A stretch of DNA of 52,019 bases. It comes from Caryophanales bacterium (lineage in GTDB: Bacteria; Bacillota; Bacilli; Bacillales; Bacillaceae_J). Below, one piece after another: positions 43,394 through 51,245 of this stretch (position 1 is the first letter of the stretch; each line of letters starts with the position of its first letter). The notes under the pieces are model-generated. The model ran no database searches, was not told where the DNA came from, and saw only the letters and a program-made list of their open reading frames with translations. The translations under genes were made by a program, and so were the position numbers. Location of the stretch: assembly GCA_012840465.1 (NCBI GenBank), contig DULJ01000092.1, positions 1 through 52,019 on the forward strand, given 5' to 3'.

Positions 43394-44047
43394 ATGGTAA
43401 AGAAGCAAGAACTCAAAAAGGTTTATCAAATCATTAAAGAGGGCGGATTGGTTTTACTCAAAGCTGATATAGGGTATGGGTTATTTGGACATTCTGATGA
43501 ATCGATTCGAAAAATGTATGAAATCAAAGGACGTCCTTCAAGTAATCCTTGCATAACTATCGGAAATCTTGATGTCTTAAAAGACGTAGCGACGATAAAA
43601 GACGAAAGACTTTTTACTTGGATTTCTACTATCATCAAAGAAACCACGATCGCCGTAATTAATAGCATTAATAAAGATTCTAAGTTATTACGTTCGCTGC
43701 CCGATTATGTTCTTGAGCAATCTACAAATAATGGAACGGTTGCTACGTTTCTAAATACAGGAGAATTTTTAGATGAATTAGTTTCAAGAGCATTTCAAGA
43801 TGATTTTTTAATTATAGGATCATCAGGCAATGTATCCTCCTTTGGTAATAATTATAGATTTTCAGATGTTCAACCTGAAATCTTAAAAGGTGTGGATTAT
43901 TACTTAGATATGGGTGACGCCAAGTATAAAAACGGCCCAAAATTAGCAACTACTATGGTGAATTTGACTAATTTTACGTACAAGAGAAAAGGAGTCAATT
44001 TCGAATTAATAGATTCATCCTTACAAGGCTTACTAAAAACAATTTAA
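43394..44047 (+). CDS. YrdC/Sua5-type protein 2, divergent
   Basis: A 217-residue second member of the YrdC/Sua5 family: LVLLKADIGYGLFGHSDESI and the motif IKGRPSSNPCITIGN match the nucleotide/carbamate site, but the SxN motif reads IIGSSGNVSSFGN and the overall similarity to protein 1 is low. It could be a partner subunit or a separately specialised enzyme. GAGAGG lies before ATG 43394, 20 bases after the condensing enzyme. Confidence 0.75.
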   Translation: MVKKQELKKVYQIIKEGGLVLLKADIGYGLFGHSDESIRKMYEIKGRPSSNPCITIGNLDVLKDVATIKDERLFTWISTIIKETTIAVINSINKDSKLLRSLPDYVLEQSTNNGTVATFLNTGEFLDELVSRAFQDDFLIIGSSGNVSSFGNNYRFSDVQPEILKGVDYYLDMGDAKYKNGPKLATTMVNLTNFTYKRKGVNFELIDSSLQGLLKTI

Positions 44048-44061
44048 ATAGGAGGATTCAA

Positions 44062-44751
44062 ATGAGTGAAATTAACAATCTTTTTAATCAATTTGACCAA
44101 ATTGTAGATGAGAGGCGATACCGTAATCATTCGTTTGTTACGGAATTAGTAGCTGGTAATGTTTCAAAAGAACAGTTGAAAAAATGGGCAATTCAAAAAT
44201 ATTTCCAAGTATTTCAGCAAAATCGTGCTTTTAGTGCTATCCATTCAAATTCACCTTATCCTGATGCAAGAAAATACTTAATGGAACAATTAATTGCAGA
44301 AGAAACAGATATTGAATGCGGATCAGACAGTCATTACGACTTAATCAAGAGGTTAGTGTATGCTGCTGGTGGGACAGATGAAGAAATTGAAAATACTTCT
44401 ATAGGGGACCCCGTAAAAGATTATTTAAATTTTGTTATTAACACTTGCAAAAATGAACATTTTACTTATGGATTACTTACATTTTATTCATTGGAGAGCC
44501 AAACACCCGATAGCGTTATAAAAATGTATGAAGCTCTCAAAAATCAATTTGGTTTTAGCGACCATGATCTTGAATGGTTTACAATCCATTATGAGGCTGA
44601 TCAAGAGCATGGAGAAAAAGGTCGTGAACTGATTGAGAAGTATTGGCAAGAAGCCCCTAATTTCAAAGAGAAGTCTTTTGAAATTGTAAATGGTGCAACG
44701 GAAATGTGGACAAAATTACATGATTATTATTATTCCGTTGTTAAAGGATGA
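44062..44751 (+). CDS. Haem-oxygenase-like di-iron oxidase (PqqC/TenA superfamily)
   Basis: A 229-residue all-helical protein of the TenA/PqqC/CADD superfamily. Candidate iron ligands follow the di-iron HDO pattern of three carboxylates and three His: E81 (LIAEETD), H91 (GSDSHYD), E145 (YSLESQ), H176, D180 and H183 (IHYEADQEHGEKG). Related HDOs (UndA, BesC, SznF, FlcD, CADD) perform oxidative decarboxylation, C-C cleavage or N-oxygenation in natural-product pathways. AGGAGG precedes ATG 44062. The reaction here is unknown. Confidence 0.82.
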   Translation: MSEINNLFNQFDQIVDERRYRNHSFVTELVAGNVSKEQLKKWAIQKYFQVFQQNRAFSAIHSNSPYPDARKYLMEQLIAEETDIECGSDSHYDLIKRLVYAAGGTDEEIENTSIGDPVKDYLNFVINTCKNEHFTYGLLTFYSLESQTPDSVIKMYEALKNQFGFSDHDLEWFTIHYEADQEHGEKGRELIEKYWQEAPNFKEKSFEIVNGATEMWTKLHDYYYSVVKG

Positions 44752-44757
44752 TAACCA

Positions 44758-46032
44758 ATGGGAATGACGATTTCTCAGAAAATTATTGCAAAACATGCAA
44801 AAAGAAAACATGTCGCTCCTGGGGAAATAGTCGAAGTAGAACTTGATCGGATTGTTGGTAATGATGCCACCTCTCCAATCGCTATCAAGCAACTTGAAAA
44901 GCTAGAACTTCTTGATAAAGTAAAATATCCTGAAAAGATAATGTTTGCATTGTCGCATTATTCACCAGCGAAAGATATCTCGACCGCCGAACATATCTCA
45001 TGCACAAAGAATTTTGCGCGCAGATATCAGAATATTAAGTTATTTAAAGAGGGAGAGGGAATTGAGCACGTTATTCTTCCAGAAGAAGGGCTTGTTCATC
45101 CAGGAATGTTGATAATCGGTGCAGATTCTCACACATGTACTTTAGGGGCTTTAGGGGCTTTTGCTACAGGAGTCGGTTCTACCGATTTAGCAGCGGCCAT
45201 GATTACCGGAAAAACATGGATGAAAGTACCGAATACGATAAAGGTCGTTTACAAAGGCGAACGCCAGCGTTATGTGACGGGGAAAGATATTATCTTAAAT
45301 GTTATTCAACAACTTGGAGTTGATGGCGCGCTCTATCATGCAATCGAACATTCCGGAGATGGATTAAATAGTATCTTTATGGATGAACGATTCACAATGT
45401 CAAATATGGCTATTGAAGCTGGTGCTAAAACAGGAATTTTTGCTTTCGACCATATTACAGAACTTTATTTAAAAGAAAAAACGAACCAAAAATTAACTCC
45501 TGAATTTTCTGACGAGGATGCTAGTTATTTAAATGTATTTGAGGTTGATATTTCAAAAATAGAACCACAGGTTTCTAAACCAGATTTACCCTCCAATAGC
45601 GTTGCAGTAAGTGAATTGGAAGGCATGGAGGTGGACCAAGTATATATAGGCTCTTGTACTAATGGCCGTTTATCCGATCTGATTTTAGCAGCCTCTATTT
45701 TTAAAAAGAAAAAAGTTCATCCCAATATTAGAGCTATTGTTGTTCCTGGATCAAAAAAAGTTTATGAATATGCCTTAAAAAAAGGATTAATCGACATTTT
45801 CGTTCAGGCTGGTTGTATTGTAGGACCACCTAGTTGTGGCGCATGCTTTGGAGGCTCTTTAGGAATTTTAGGTCCTGGTGAGAGATGTTTATCTACCACT
45901 AATCGCAACTTTACAGGAAGGATGGGACATCATTCATCAGAAATCTATTTATCAAATCCTTTAGTAGCCGCAGCCACAGCGGTAAATGGGAGAATAACAC
46001 ATCCTCATGAGATTTTAGGGGTGATTAGATGA
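44758..46032 (+). CDS. Aconitase-superfamily dehydratase, large subunit (LeuC-like)
   Basis: A 424-residue large subunit of the isopropylmalate/homoaconitate dehydratase group. Substrate and cluster motifs are present: GADSHTCTLGALGAFATGVGSTD (around residues 121-143), YIGSCTNGRLSDL (first cluster Cys) and GPPSCGACFGGSLGILGPGERC (further cluster Cys). It overlaps the small-subunit gene by four bases. It should interconvert a 2-hydroxy and 3-hydroxy polycarboxylate through an alkene, probably the product of the condensing enzyme two genes upstream. The cell presumably has a separate leuCD for leucine. Confidence 0.9.
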   Translation: MGMTISQKIIAKHAKRKHVAPGEIVEVELDRIVGNDATSPIAIKQLEKLELLDKVKYPEKIMFALSHYSPAKDISTAEHISCTKNFARRYQNIKLFKEGEGIEHVILPEEGLVHPGMLIIGADSHTCTLGALGAFATGVGSTDLAAAMITGKTWMKVPNTIKVVYKGERQRYVTGKDIILNVIQQLGVDGALYHAIEHSGDGLNSIFMDERFTMSNMAIEAGAKTGIFAFDHITELYLKEKTNQKLTPEFSDEDASYLNVFEVDISKIEPQVSKPDLPSNSVAVSELEGMEVDQVYIGSCTNGRLSDLILAASIFKKKKVHPNIRAIVVPGSKKVYEYALKKGLIDIFVQAGCIVGPPSCGACFGGSLGILGPGERCLSTTNRNFTGRMGHHSSEIYLSNPLVAAATAVNGRITHPHEILGVIR

Positions 46033-46529
46033 TTTTTTCAGGGAATGCACTTGTTTTAGGAGATAACATTAACACTGATTTAATAATAGCTGGTCGCCAC
46101 GTAGCCTCCACAGACCCAATAGAACTGTCAAAATACTTGTTTCAAGACCTTGATGGAGATTTCATCAACAAAATACAGTATGGGGACATATTAATTGGGG
46201 GCCAAAACTTTGGTTGTGGATCCAGTCGAGAACATGCTCCGCTTGCAATAAAAGGGGCAGGCATATCTTGTGTGATTGCACCAAGTTTTTCAAGGATCTT
46301 TTTCAGAAATTGCATTAATGTAGGGTTGCCTATTATTCAATGTTCTAAAGTAAATCAAGTAACAAAAAATTTTGAAAAAGTTCGGGTAAATATAAAAAAA
46401 GGGATGGCCCAAAACTTAACAAACGGAATGGAATTTAAAGCTCAACCTATTCCTGATTTTATTATTGGCATTATGGAGGCCGGCGGTATTTTAGAAAAAA
46501 TTAAAAAAGAAATGTTACAAAACAATTAA
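46029..46529 (+). CDS. Aconitase-superfamily dehydratase, small subunit (LeuD-like)
   Basis: A 166-residue swivelling domain. [14 protein letters not shown] near the start and [20 protein letters not shown] are the family signatures; the latter holds the substrate-binding Ser-Arg. The residues after DNINTD that set substrate choice read LIIAGRHV, close to archaeal-type small subunits with broad choice. The ATGA overlap with the large subunit ensures equal synthesis. Confidence 0.9.
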   Translation: MIFSGNALVLGDNINTDLIIAGRHVASTDPIELSKYLFQDLDGDFINKIQYGDILIGGQNFGCGSSREHAPLAIKGAGISCVIAPSFSRIFFRNCINVGLPIIQCSKVNQVTKNFEKVRVNIKKGMAQNLTNGMEFKAQPIPDFIIGIMEAGGILEKIKKEMLQNN

Positions 46530-46546
46530 AGAGGAGATTAAAGAAT

Positions 46547-47662
46547 ATGACAAAAATGATTATTGATTCAGATGCACATTTATCAGAACACCCTGCTATT
46601 TGGGAATACCTAGATAACGAATATGCTGATCGAAAACCACAAGCGATAAATATAGGGTCGCATTCCAAACATTATCCCAACCGGACTCATGTTTGGTTAA
46701 TAGATGGGGAACTTGCCCCTAAACTTGATGGTAGGGCATCTTTCGCAATGTCAACTCCACCGATGGGATATGAAAAGTCAAAAGGAATTAGTCTTGAATC
46801 TCAAGCTTTAACAGATGTACAGGAACGCCTAAAATCAATGGATATGTTAGGAATAGATGTAGCTGTTGTTTATACTACTTTATTTTTACATCCATTAACA
46901 GAAGATGTTATGTATGAGGCTGCTTTAATTCGTGCATTTAATGATTTCATGGCAGATGTATGTAAGAATTCAGACGGAAGAATAAAATGGGTAGCACCAG
47001 TTCCAATGCGAAATCCTTTAGAGGCTGTCAAGGAAGTTAAAAGAGTAAAAGAACTTGGCGCCGTTGGTATCATGGTCCTTGGTTCTGTTGGAGATACATT
47101 ATTACATGACCGTTCTTTTGATCCAATTTATGCTGAGGCTGAACAATTAAGCTTACCTATTTGTGTTCATATTGGTTGGGCACATAGTAGCTTACATCAA
47201 TCTTCTGATAGTCCTGCTACTTCATTTATTTTACCTTTTGAATTATCAACTGTTATGGGATTGTATTCCTTCTTAGGAGGGGGGATTTTAGACCGGTTCC
47301 CTAGATTAAAAGTAGGCTTTATCGAAGGTGGTTCAATTTGGTATTCGACTCTGGTGAAACGTATGGAGTTCTGGTATAGCACGCCTTCTGCTAAATCATG
47401 GATTTCTAAGAAAAGTCCAACTGCATATTTAAAAGAGCATGATATTTATTTCACTTGTGAAGGTGATAAACAAGAATTACAAAGTCTTCTTGAAATTGTT
47501 AGTGATGACAGGCTCATGGGATTCACAGACTTTCCTCATACACATTTTAAGGATGGAAAACTTGCTACTCCATTTGACAATATTAAGGAAAGTACTGAGA
47601 TTTGCGAATCACTAAAAGAAAAACTCTTATGGAAAAATGCCAAGAATTTTTACAATCTTTGA
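46547..47662 (+). CDS. Amidohydrolase-2 family enzyme (decarboxylase-like)
   Basis: A 371-residue metal-dependent TIM-barrel protein related to aminocarboxymuconate-semialdehyde decarboxylase and gamma-resorcylate decarboxylase. The metal-site start reads IDSDAHLSE (D-x-H form), a second ligand region is ICVHIGW, FIEGGSIW follows and the catalytic Asp is in GFTDFPH. Members decarboxylate or hydrolyse small acids. In this operon a role in decarboxylating a polycarboxylate intermediate would fit. GAGGAG precedes ATG 46547. The ligands place it in the family but do not define the substrate. Confidence 0.82.
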   Translation: MTKMIIDSDAHLSEHPAIWEYLDNEYADRKPQAINIGSHSKHYPNRTHVWLIDGELAPKLDGRASFAMSTPPMGYEKSKGISLESQALTDVQERLKSMDMLGIDVAVVYTTLFLHPLTEDVMYEAALIRAFNDFMADVCKNSDGRIKWVAPVPMRNPLEAVKEVKRVKELGAVGIMVLGSVGDTLLHDRSFDPIYAEAEQLSLPICVHIGWAHSSLHQSSDSPATSFILPFELSTVMGLYSFLGGGILDRFPRLKVGFIEGGSIWYSTLVKRMEFWYSTPSAKSWISKKSPTAYLKEHDIYFTCEGDKQELQSLLEIVSDDRLMGFTDFPHTHFKDGKLATPFDNIKESTEICESLKEKLLWKNAKNFYNL

Positions 47663-47672
47663 GAATAGGAAA

Positions 47673-47699
47673 CTCAAGGGATCGCTTCGATCCCTTGAG
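47673..47699. other. Perfect 12-bp hairpin inside the operon
   Basis: CTCAAGGGATCG and CGATCCCTTGAG pair around CTT, directly between the amidohydrolase and citrate synthase genes. It is followed by ATAAAAAAT, not a T run. It may adjust the mRNA ratio of the two parts of the operon by stabilising a processed end. Confidence 0.7.
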
Positions 47700-47726
47700 A
47701 TAAAAAATATGGAGCGTGATTTAATA

Positions 47727-48821
47727 ATGACGTTAAGTTTAGGATTAGAAAATATTATTGTATCTGAAAATGATATTTCATTGGTAGATGGACAAAAAGG
47801 GCATCTAGTTTACAAAGGATATTGGGCAAAAGATTTAGCCTTAAATAAATCGTTTGAAGAAGTTGTATTTCTATTATGGAACGGAACTTTACCTAACGAC
47901 ATTGAACTCAAAGTCTTCAAAAGAGAACTTTCTCACTCAATGAAATTAGATGAAAATATTAAAAAAATCATTGAATTACTACCGGCCAATGTTGATATGT
48001 TAGGTGTCCTTCGCACCGCGGTATCCGCACTTGGTACTGAAAATTTCAGTTGGCCCCCAACCAAAGAACAAGGTATCACTATACTCGCAAAGATTCCTGC
48101 AATTATTGCATACAGACAAAACTGCTTATTAAAGAAGGAAAAAATAGAACCAAAGCCGGAGTTTTCATTAACAGAAAATTACCTTTATATGTTGCATGGA
48201 AAAGTGCCAGAAAAAACGCACGTAAGAGCATTAGAGGCTTATTTAGTTCTGACAGCTGAACACGGGCTTAATGCTTCCACCTTCACTTCCAGAGTAATTA
48301 GTTCCACTCAATCAGATATGGCATCAGCAATAACTGGTGCAATTGGTGCTTTAAAAGGACCGTTACACGGTGGGGCACCTTCCGAAGTTGATAATATGAT
48401 AGAGGAAATTGGATCCTTATCTAATGCAGAAAGTTGGGTTAGAAATAAACTAGAAAATAATGAAAAAATCATGGGATTTGGTCATCGAGTATATAAAACA
48501 AGGGACCCTAGAGCTGAGGCGTTGAGCATCATCGCTTCTGGTTTTAAAGAACCATGGTTTGAATTAAGTGTTGGAATTGAAAAGCTCATTTTAAAGCTAC
48601 TTGATGAATATAAACCAGGAAGAAAACTTTATACAAACGTAGAGTATTATGCAGTCGCTGTTTTTAGAGGTGTCGGCATTCCAAAAGAGTTATATACTCC
48701 TACTTTCACATTTAGTAGAGTAGCGGGATGGGTTGCACATATCTTGGACCAATCAAATCAAAATAAATTGATTCGACCACAATCAAAGTACATTGGGATA
48801 ATCCCAAAGTGTGAGGAGTAG
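47727..48821 (+). CDS. Citrate synthase-like enzyme with altered catalytic Asp
   Basis: A roughly 364-residue protein of the citrate/2-methylcitrate synthase family. The catalytic His regions are intact (TAEHGLNASTF and GPLHGGAPSEV), as is GFGHRVYKTRDPRA. The third catalytic residue, Asp in the family sequence NVD (Asp375 of the pig enzyme), is Glu here: TNVEYYAVAVF. The enzyme may therefore work on a different acyl-CoA or oxo acid, or more slowly. ATG 47727 follows GGAG at a long 12-base spacing; ATG 47709 is an alternative. A hairpin precedes it. Confidence 0.88.
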   Translation: MTLSLGLENIIVSENDISLVDGQKGHLVYKGYWAKDLALNKSFEEVVFLLWNGTLPNDIELKVFKRELSHSMKLDENIKKIIELLPANVDMLGVLRTAVSALGTENFSWPPTKEQGITILAKIPAIIAYRQNCLLKKEKIEPKPEFSLTENYLYMLHGKVPEKTHVRALEAYLVLTAEHGLNASTFTSRVISSTQSDMASAITGAIGALKGPLHGGAPSEVDNMIEEIGSLSNAESWVRNKLENNEKIMGFGHRVYKTRDPRAEALSIIASGFKEPWFELSVGIEKLILKLLDEYKPGRKLYTNVEYYAVAVFRGVGIPKELYTPTFTFSRVAGWVAHILDQSNQNKLIRPQSKYIGIIPKCEE

Positions 48822-48823
48822 GA

Positions 48824-50005
48824 ATGAGAAAAAATATTTTCTTGTTTTACCTATACCGGATTTTTTCACGATTGTACTTTCATTTACCTATCTTGTTTGT
48901 TTATTTCTATGTAAGCGGATTTACTGTTTTTTATGTTGAAATATTGTTAGCCGTTTATGGATTAATGATCATGATAGGCACAGGAATAAATAAAGTATTC
49001 ATTAAAACAAGTAAACATCGGAAAATAATGATTTCAATCGGTGAAGTTACAAAAGCGGCTGGTTTATTTTTTTTACTTATTGCTAATACCTTTGAAATAT
49101 TTTTAATTGGTCAAATATTATCTGGAATTGGTTATGGATTGACAGCAGGTATTGATTCGAGTATTTTGGAAGCAATTTTATCACCAAAGGAAGATTATAA
49201 AAGGGAAGAATCGAACTCAGCTAGCTATATGTTTATTGCAGGACTAATCGCAGGAATAGTTGGCAGCGTATTTTTTAGCTACAACCAAGAGATACCCTTT
49301 ATTTTCTCTATCATAGCCAGCTTCTTGGCGTTTGTTTCAATTTTAATGATAAAGGTTGAAATGGATGAGGACACTATACAGAATCATAAAGATATTCAAT
49401 ATAAACCAACTTTAAAGGAACGGTTTTGGATAAATTATTATGCCATAACTCGCGCGTTTACGCTCGCTTCTTTTGTAGGGTTTTTGCCATACTTCTTCTT
49501 CACGATAGTAAAAATTGACATGTACTATTTCGGTGCAGTATTAAGTTTATTTACTTTAAGTGCATTTTTTTCAGCTCGTTATATAATGCGAATCAACGAG
49601 TTGCTGCAAACAACATATTTATTATCTGTCACAATAGGTTTCTTAGTAATCTCAATGATTCTATTTAGTCTTTCAAAGAATACAAGTTTAGGTTTAATAG
49701 CAATTACTTTGATGGGTTTAGCATCGGGTGGTGTACGCCCTTTAGCTTTAATTCATATAAGAACTATTCAACCTTCATTCGAGTTTCAAAGAATTGTGTC
49801 TTCCTCAATGGAAAAAAAGTATGGTTTATGGAATTCTTGTTTGTTATTAATAGGGGGCTATTTAATAACTATCATTAGTTTTCCTAGATTAATGATTATA
49901 TTATCTGGAACATATCTCACCATCTTCATAATAATAGTGTTACGTACTTTTGTTTTTAAGAATATAAGAAACAAAACTAATAGCAATATCTCTCAAGAAA
50001 TTTAA
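48824..50005 (+). CDS. Major facilitator superfamily transporter
   Basis: A 393-residue membrane protein with about 12 hydrophobic segments. It has the MFS layout, with weak loop motifs (KTSKHRKIMISIGE after segment 2; a central polar loop around EMDEDTIQNHKD) and Gly-rich segments LIGQILSGIGYGLTAGIDSS. It starts two bases after the citrate synthase-like stop, with GAGGAG inside the end of that gene. As the only transporter in the operon it is the likely exporter, or uptake system, for the pathway product. Confidence 0.87.
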   Translation: MRKNIFLFYLYRIFSRLYFHLPILFVYFYVSGFTVFYVEILLAVYGLMIMIGTGINKVFIKTSKHRKIMISIGEVTKAAGLFFLLIANTFEIFLIGQILSGIGYGLTAGIDSSILEAILSPKEDYKREESNSASYMFIAGLIAGIVGSVFFSYNQEIPFIFSIIASFLAFVSILMIKVEMDEDTIQNHKDIQYKPTLKERFWINYYAITRAFTLASFVGFLPYFFFTIVKIDMYYFGAVLSLFTLSAFFSARYIMRINELLQTTYLLSVTIGFLVISMILFSLSKNTSLGLIAITLMGLASGGVRPLALIHIRTIQPSFEFQRIVSSSMEKKYGLWNSCLLLIGGYLITIISFPRLMIILSGTYLTIFIIIVLRTFVFKNIRNKTNSNISQEI

Positions 50006-50048
50006 TCTGAATAATATAATTCAAATGTTTTGAAAAAGGAGGTAAATG

Positions 50049-50741
50049 ATGAAAATCACTTATAATGGTCATTCATGTTTTTTAATTGAGGGCGATAAGA
50101 AGAAAATAATAATTGACCCTTTTCTATCAGGAAACCCAAATAACGTAATAAAACTTGAAGATTTAAAGGTTGACTATATTGTGGTAACTCACGGTCATTC
50201 TGATCATATAGGGGATACAATTGAATTAGCACAAAAGAATAATTGTACAGTTATAAGTAATTATGAGATTTCAAAGTTTTTAAGCGGTTTTAAAGTCAAT
50301 GTTCACCCTATGCATATAGGTGGTGGGCATACTTTTGAATTTGGTTATTTAAAGCTGGTACCGGCGATTCATGGCTCTGGCATTGAAATGGCTGATGAGA
50401 ATGTTTTTTTTGAGGGTGGACATCCAGCAGGTATCCTTTTAACAATAGGAGGAAAGGTGCTCTATCATGCTGGAGATACTAGTTTATTTAGCGATATGAA
50501 GTTATTTGGGGAATTATACGATATTAATGTTGCTCTGTTACCAATAGGGGACAATTTTACAATGGGTCCTAGTGATGCGGAAATAGCAGCAACTTGGTTA
50601 AAGGCAGAGCTTACAATTCCTATGCATTATAATACTTTCCCTATGATTGAACAGGATGCCGAATTATGGGTAAAGAATTTGAAAAAGAAGAACTTAGAAG
50701 GTAAGGTTATGAATCCGGGCGATTTTATACTTATTGAGTGA
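50049..50741 (+). CDS. Metallo-beta-lactamase-fold hydrolase (UPF0173, YtkL-like)
   Basis: A roughly 230-residue metal-dependent hydrolase of the UPF0173 group. The metal motif reads VVTHGHSDHIGD, with further ligands in VPAIHGSG and YHAGDTSLFSDM and near IPMHYNTFP. The group is widespread and its substrate unknown. AAGGAGG lies six bases before ATG 50049 and three before ATG 50046, so the second is preferred. In this operon it might hydrolyse an activated or cyclic intermediate. Confidence 0.87.
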   Translation: MKITYNGHSCFLIEGDKKKIIIDPFLSGNPNNVIKLEDLKVDYIVVTHGHSDHIGDTIELAQKNNCTVISNYEISKFLSGFKVNVHPMHIGGGHTFEFGYLKLVPAIHGSGIEMADENVFFEGGHPAGILLTIGGKVLYHAGDTSLFSDMKLFGELYDINVALLPIGDNFTMGPSDAEIAATWLKAELTIPMHYNTFPMIEQDAELWVKNLKKKNLEGKVMNPGDFILIE

Positions 50742-50769
50742 GATTGTATCTAATTGAGGTGAGTCAATA

Positions 50770-51072
50770 ATGAACAGATTTAATCGTCTTTTATCCGATA
50801 ATGCTATCGAATTATTAAGGCGGGAAATAGAAAATATATGTAATATGGTTAAATGTTATACAAGTAAAACCTCAACTTCTTTCGTAATTGACCAAAAAAG
50901 TATTGATGAAATCGTAGATACTCACGTTTTCGGATTTTCAAAAAGCATCCGTTTTGCGATCATCATGAACATGATTTCTGAGAAACAGGGGAATTGTTTA
51001 AAGAAAGAACTCGAATCAAAACTTGAGGCATTAGTTCGGATAGGTGCTGAAAAGGATATAATTCAAACTTGA
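50770..51072 (+). CDS. Small helical protein of unknown function
   Basis: A 100-residue, mostly helical, charged protein without signal or membrane segments. GAGGTG precedes ATG 50770, 28 bases after the hydrolase, so it is probably the last gene of the operon. I recognise no family. The 170 bases after it are AT-rich and include a T run at 51115-51123, with no clear stem. Confidence 0.55.
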   Translation: MNRFNRLLSDNAIELLRREIENICNMVKCYTSKTSTSFVIDQKSIDEIVDTHVFGFSKSIRFAIIMNMISEKQGNCLKKELESKLEALVRIGAEKDIIQT

Positions 51073-51245
51073 TAGGTTAAAGCCTGATAGGTTTTATTAA
51101 TGATCAAGTCTATAGCTTTTTTTGACAATACCCAGTGAGATTTTATATAATTTTAATATTTTGATGACTGAATCAATTTCATAATTCCTTTTTATTAAAA
51201 AAGTGCAGACCATCAGAATTTTATTTTTACTACTAAATTATGTTT

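Noticed and set aside
42219-46529. Housekeeping leucine operon
   Set aside because: leuB and the LeuA regulatory domain are absent, and the genes are mixed with YrdC-like, HDO, amidohydrolase and citrate synthase-like genes.
44758-50005. Trans-aconitate (nematicidal) production as in Bacillus thuringiensis
   Set aside because: An aconitase-type enzyme and a transporter are suggestive, but I cannot identify an aconitate isomerase here and the operon has many further enzymes. Too weak to assert.
41425-51072. Phosphonate biosynthesis (FR-900098 or pantaphos type)
   Set aside because: The homocitrate-synthase-like and LeuCD-like genes fit, but no PEP mutase or other phosphonate gene is present in the window.
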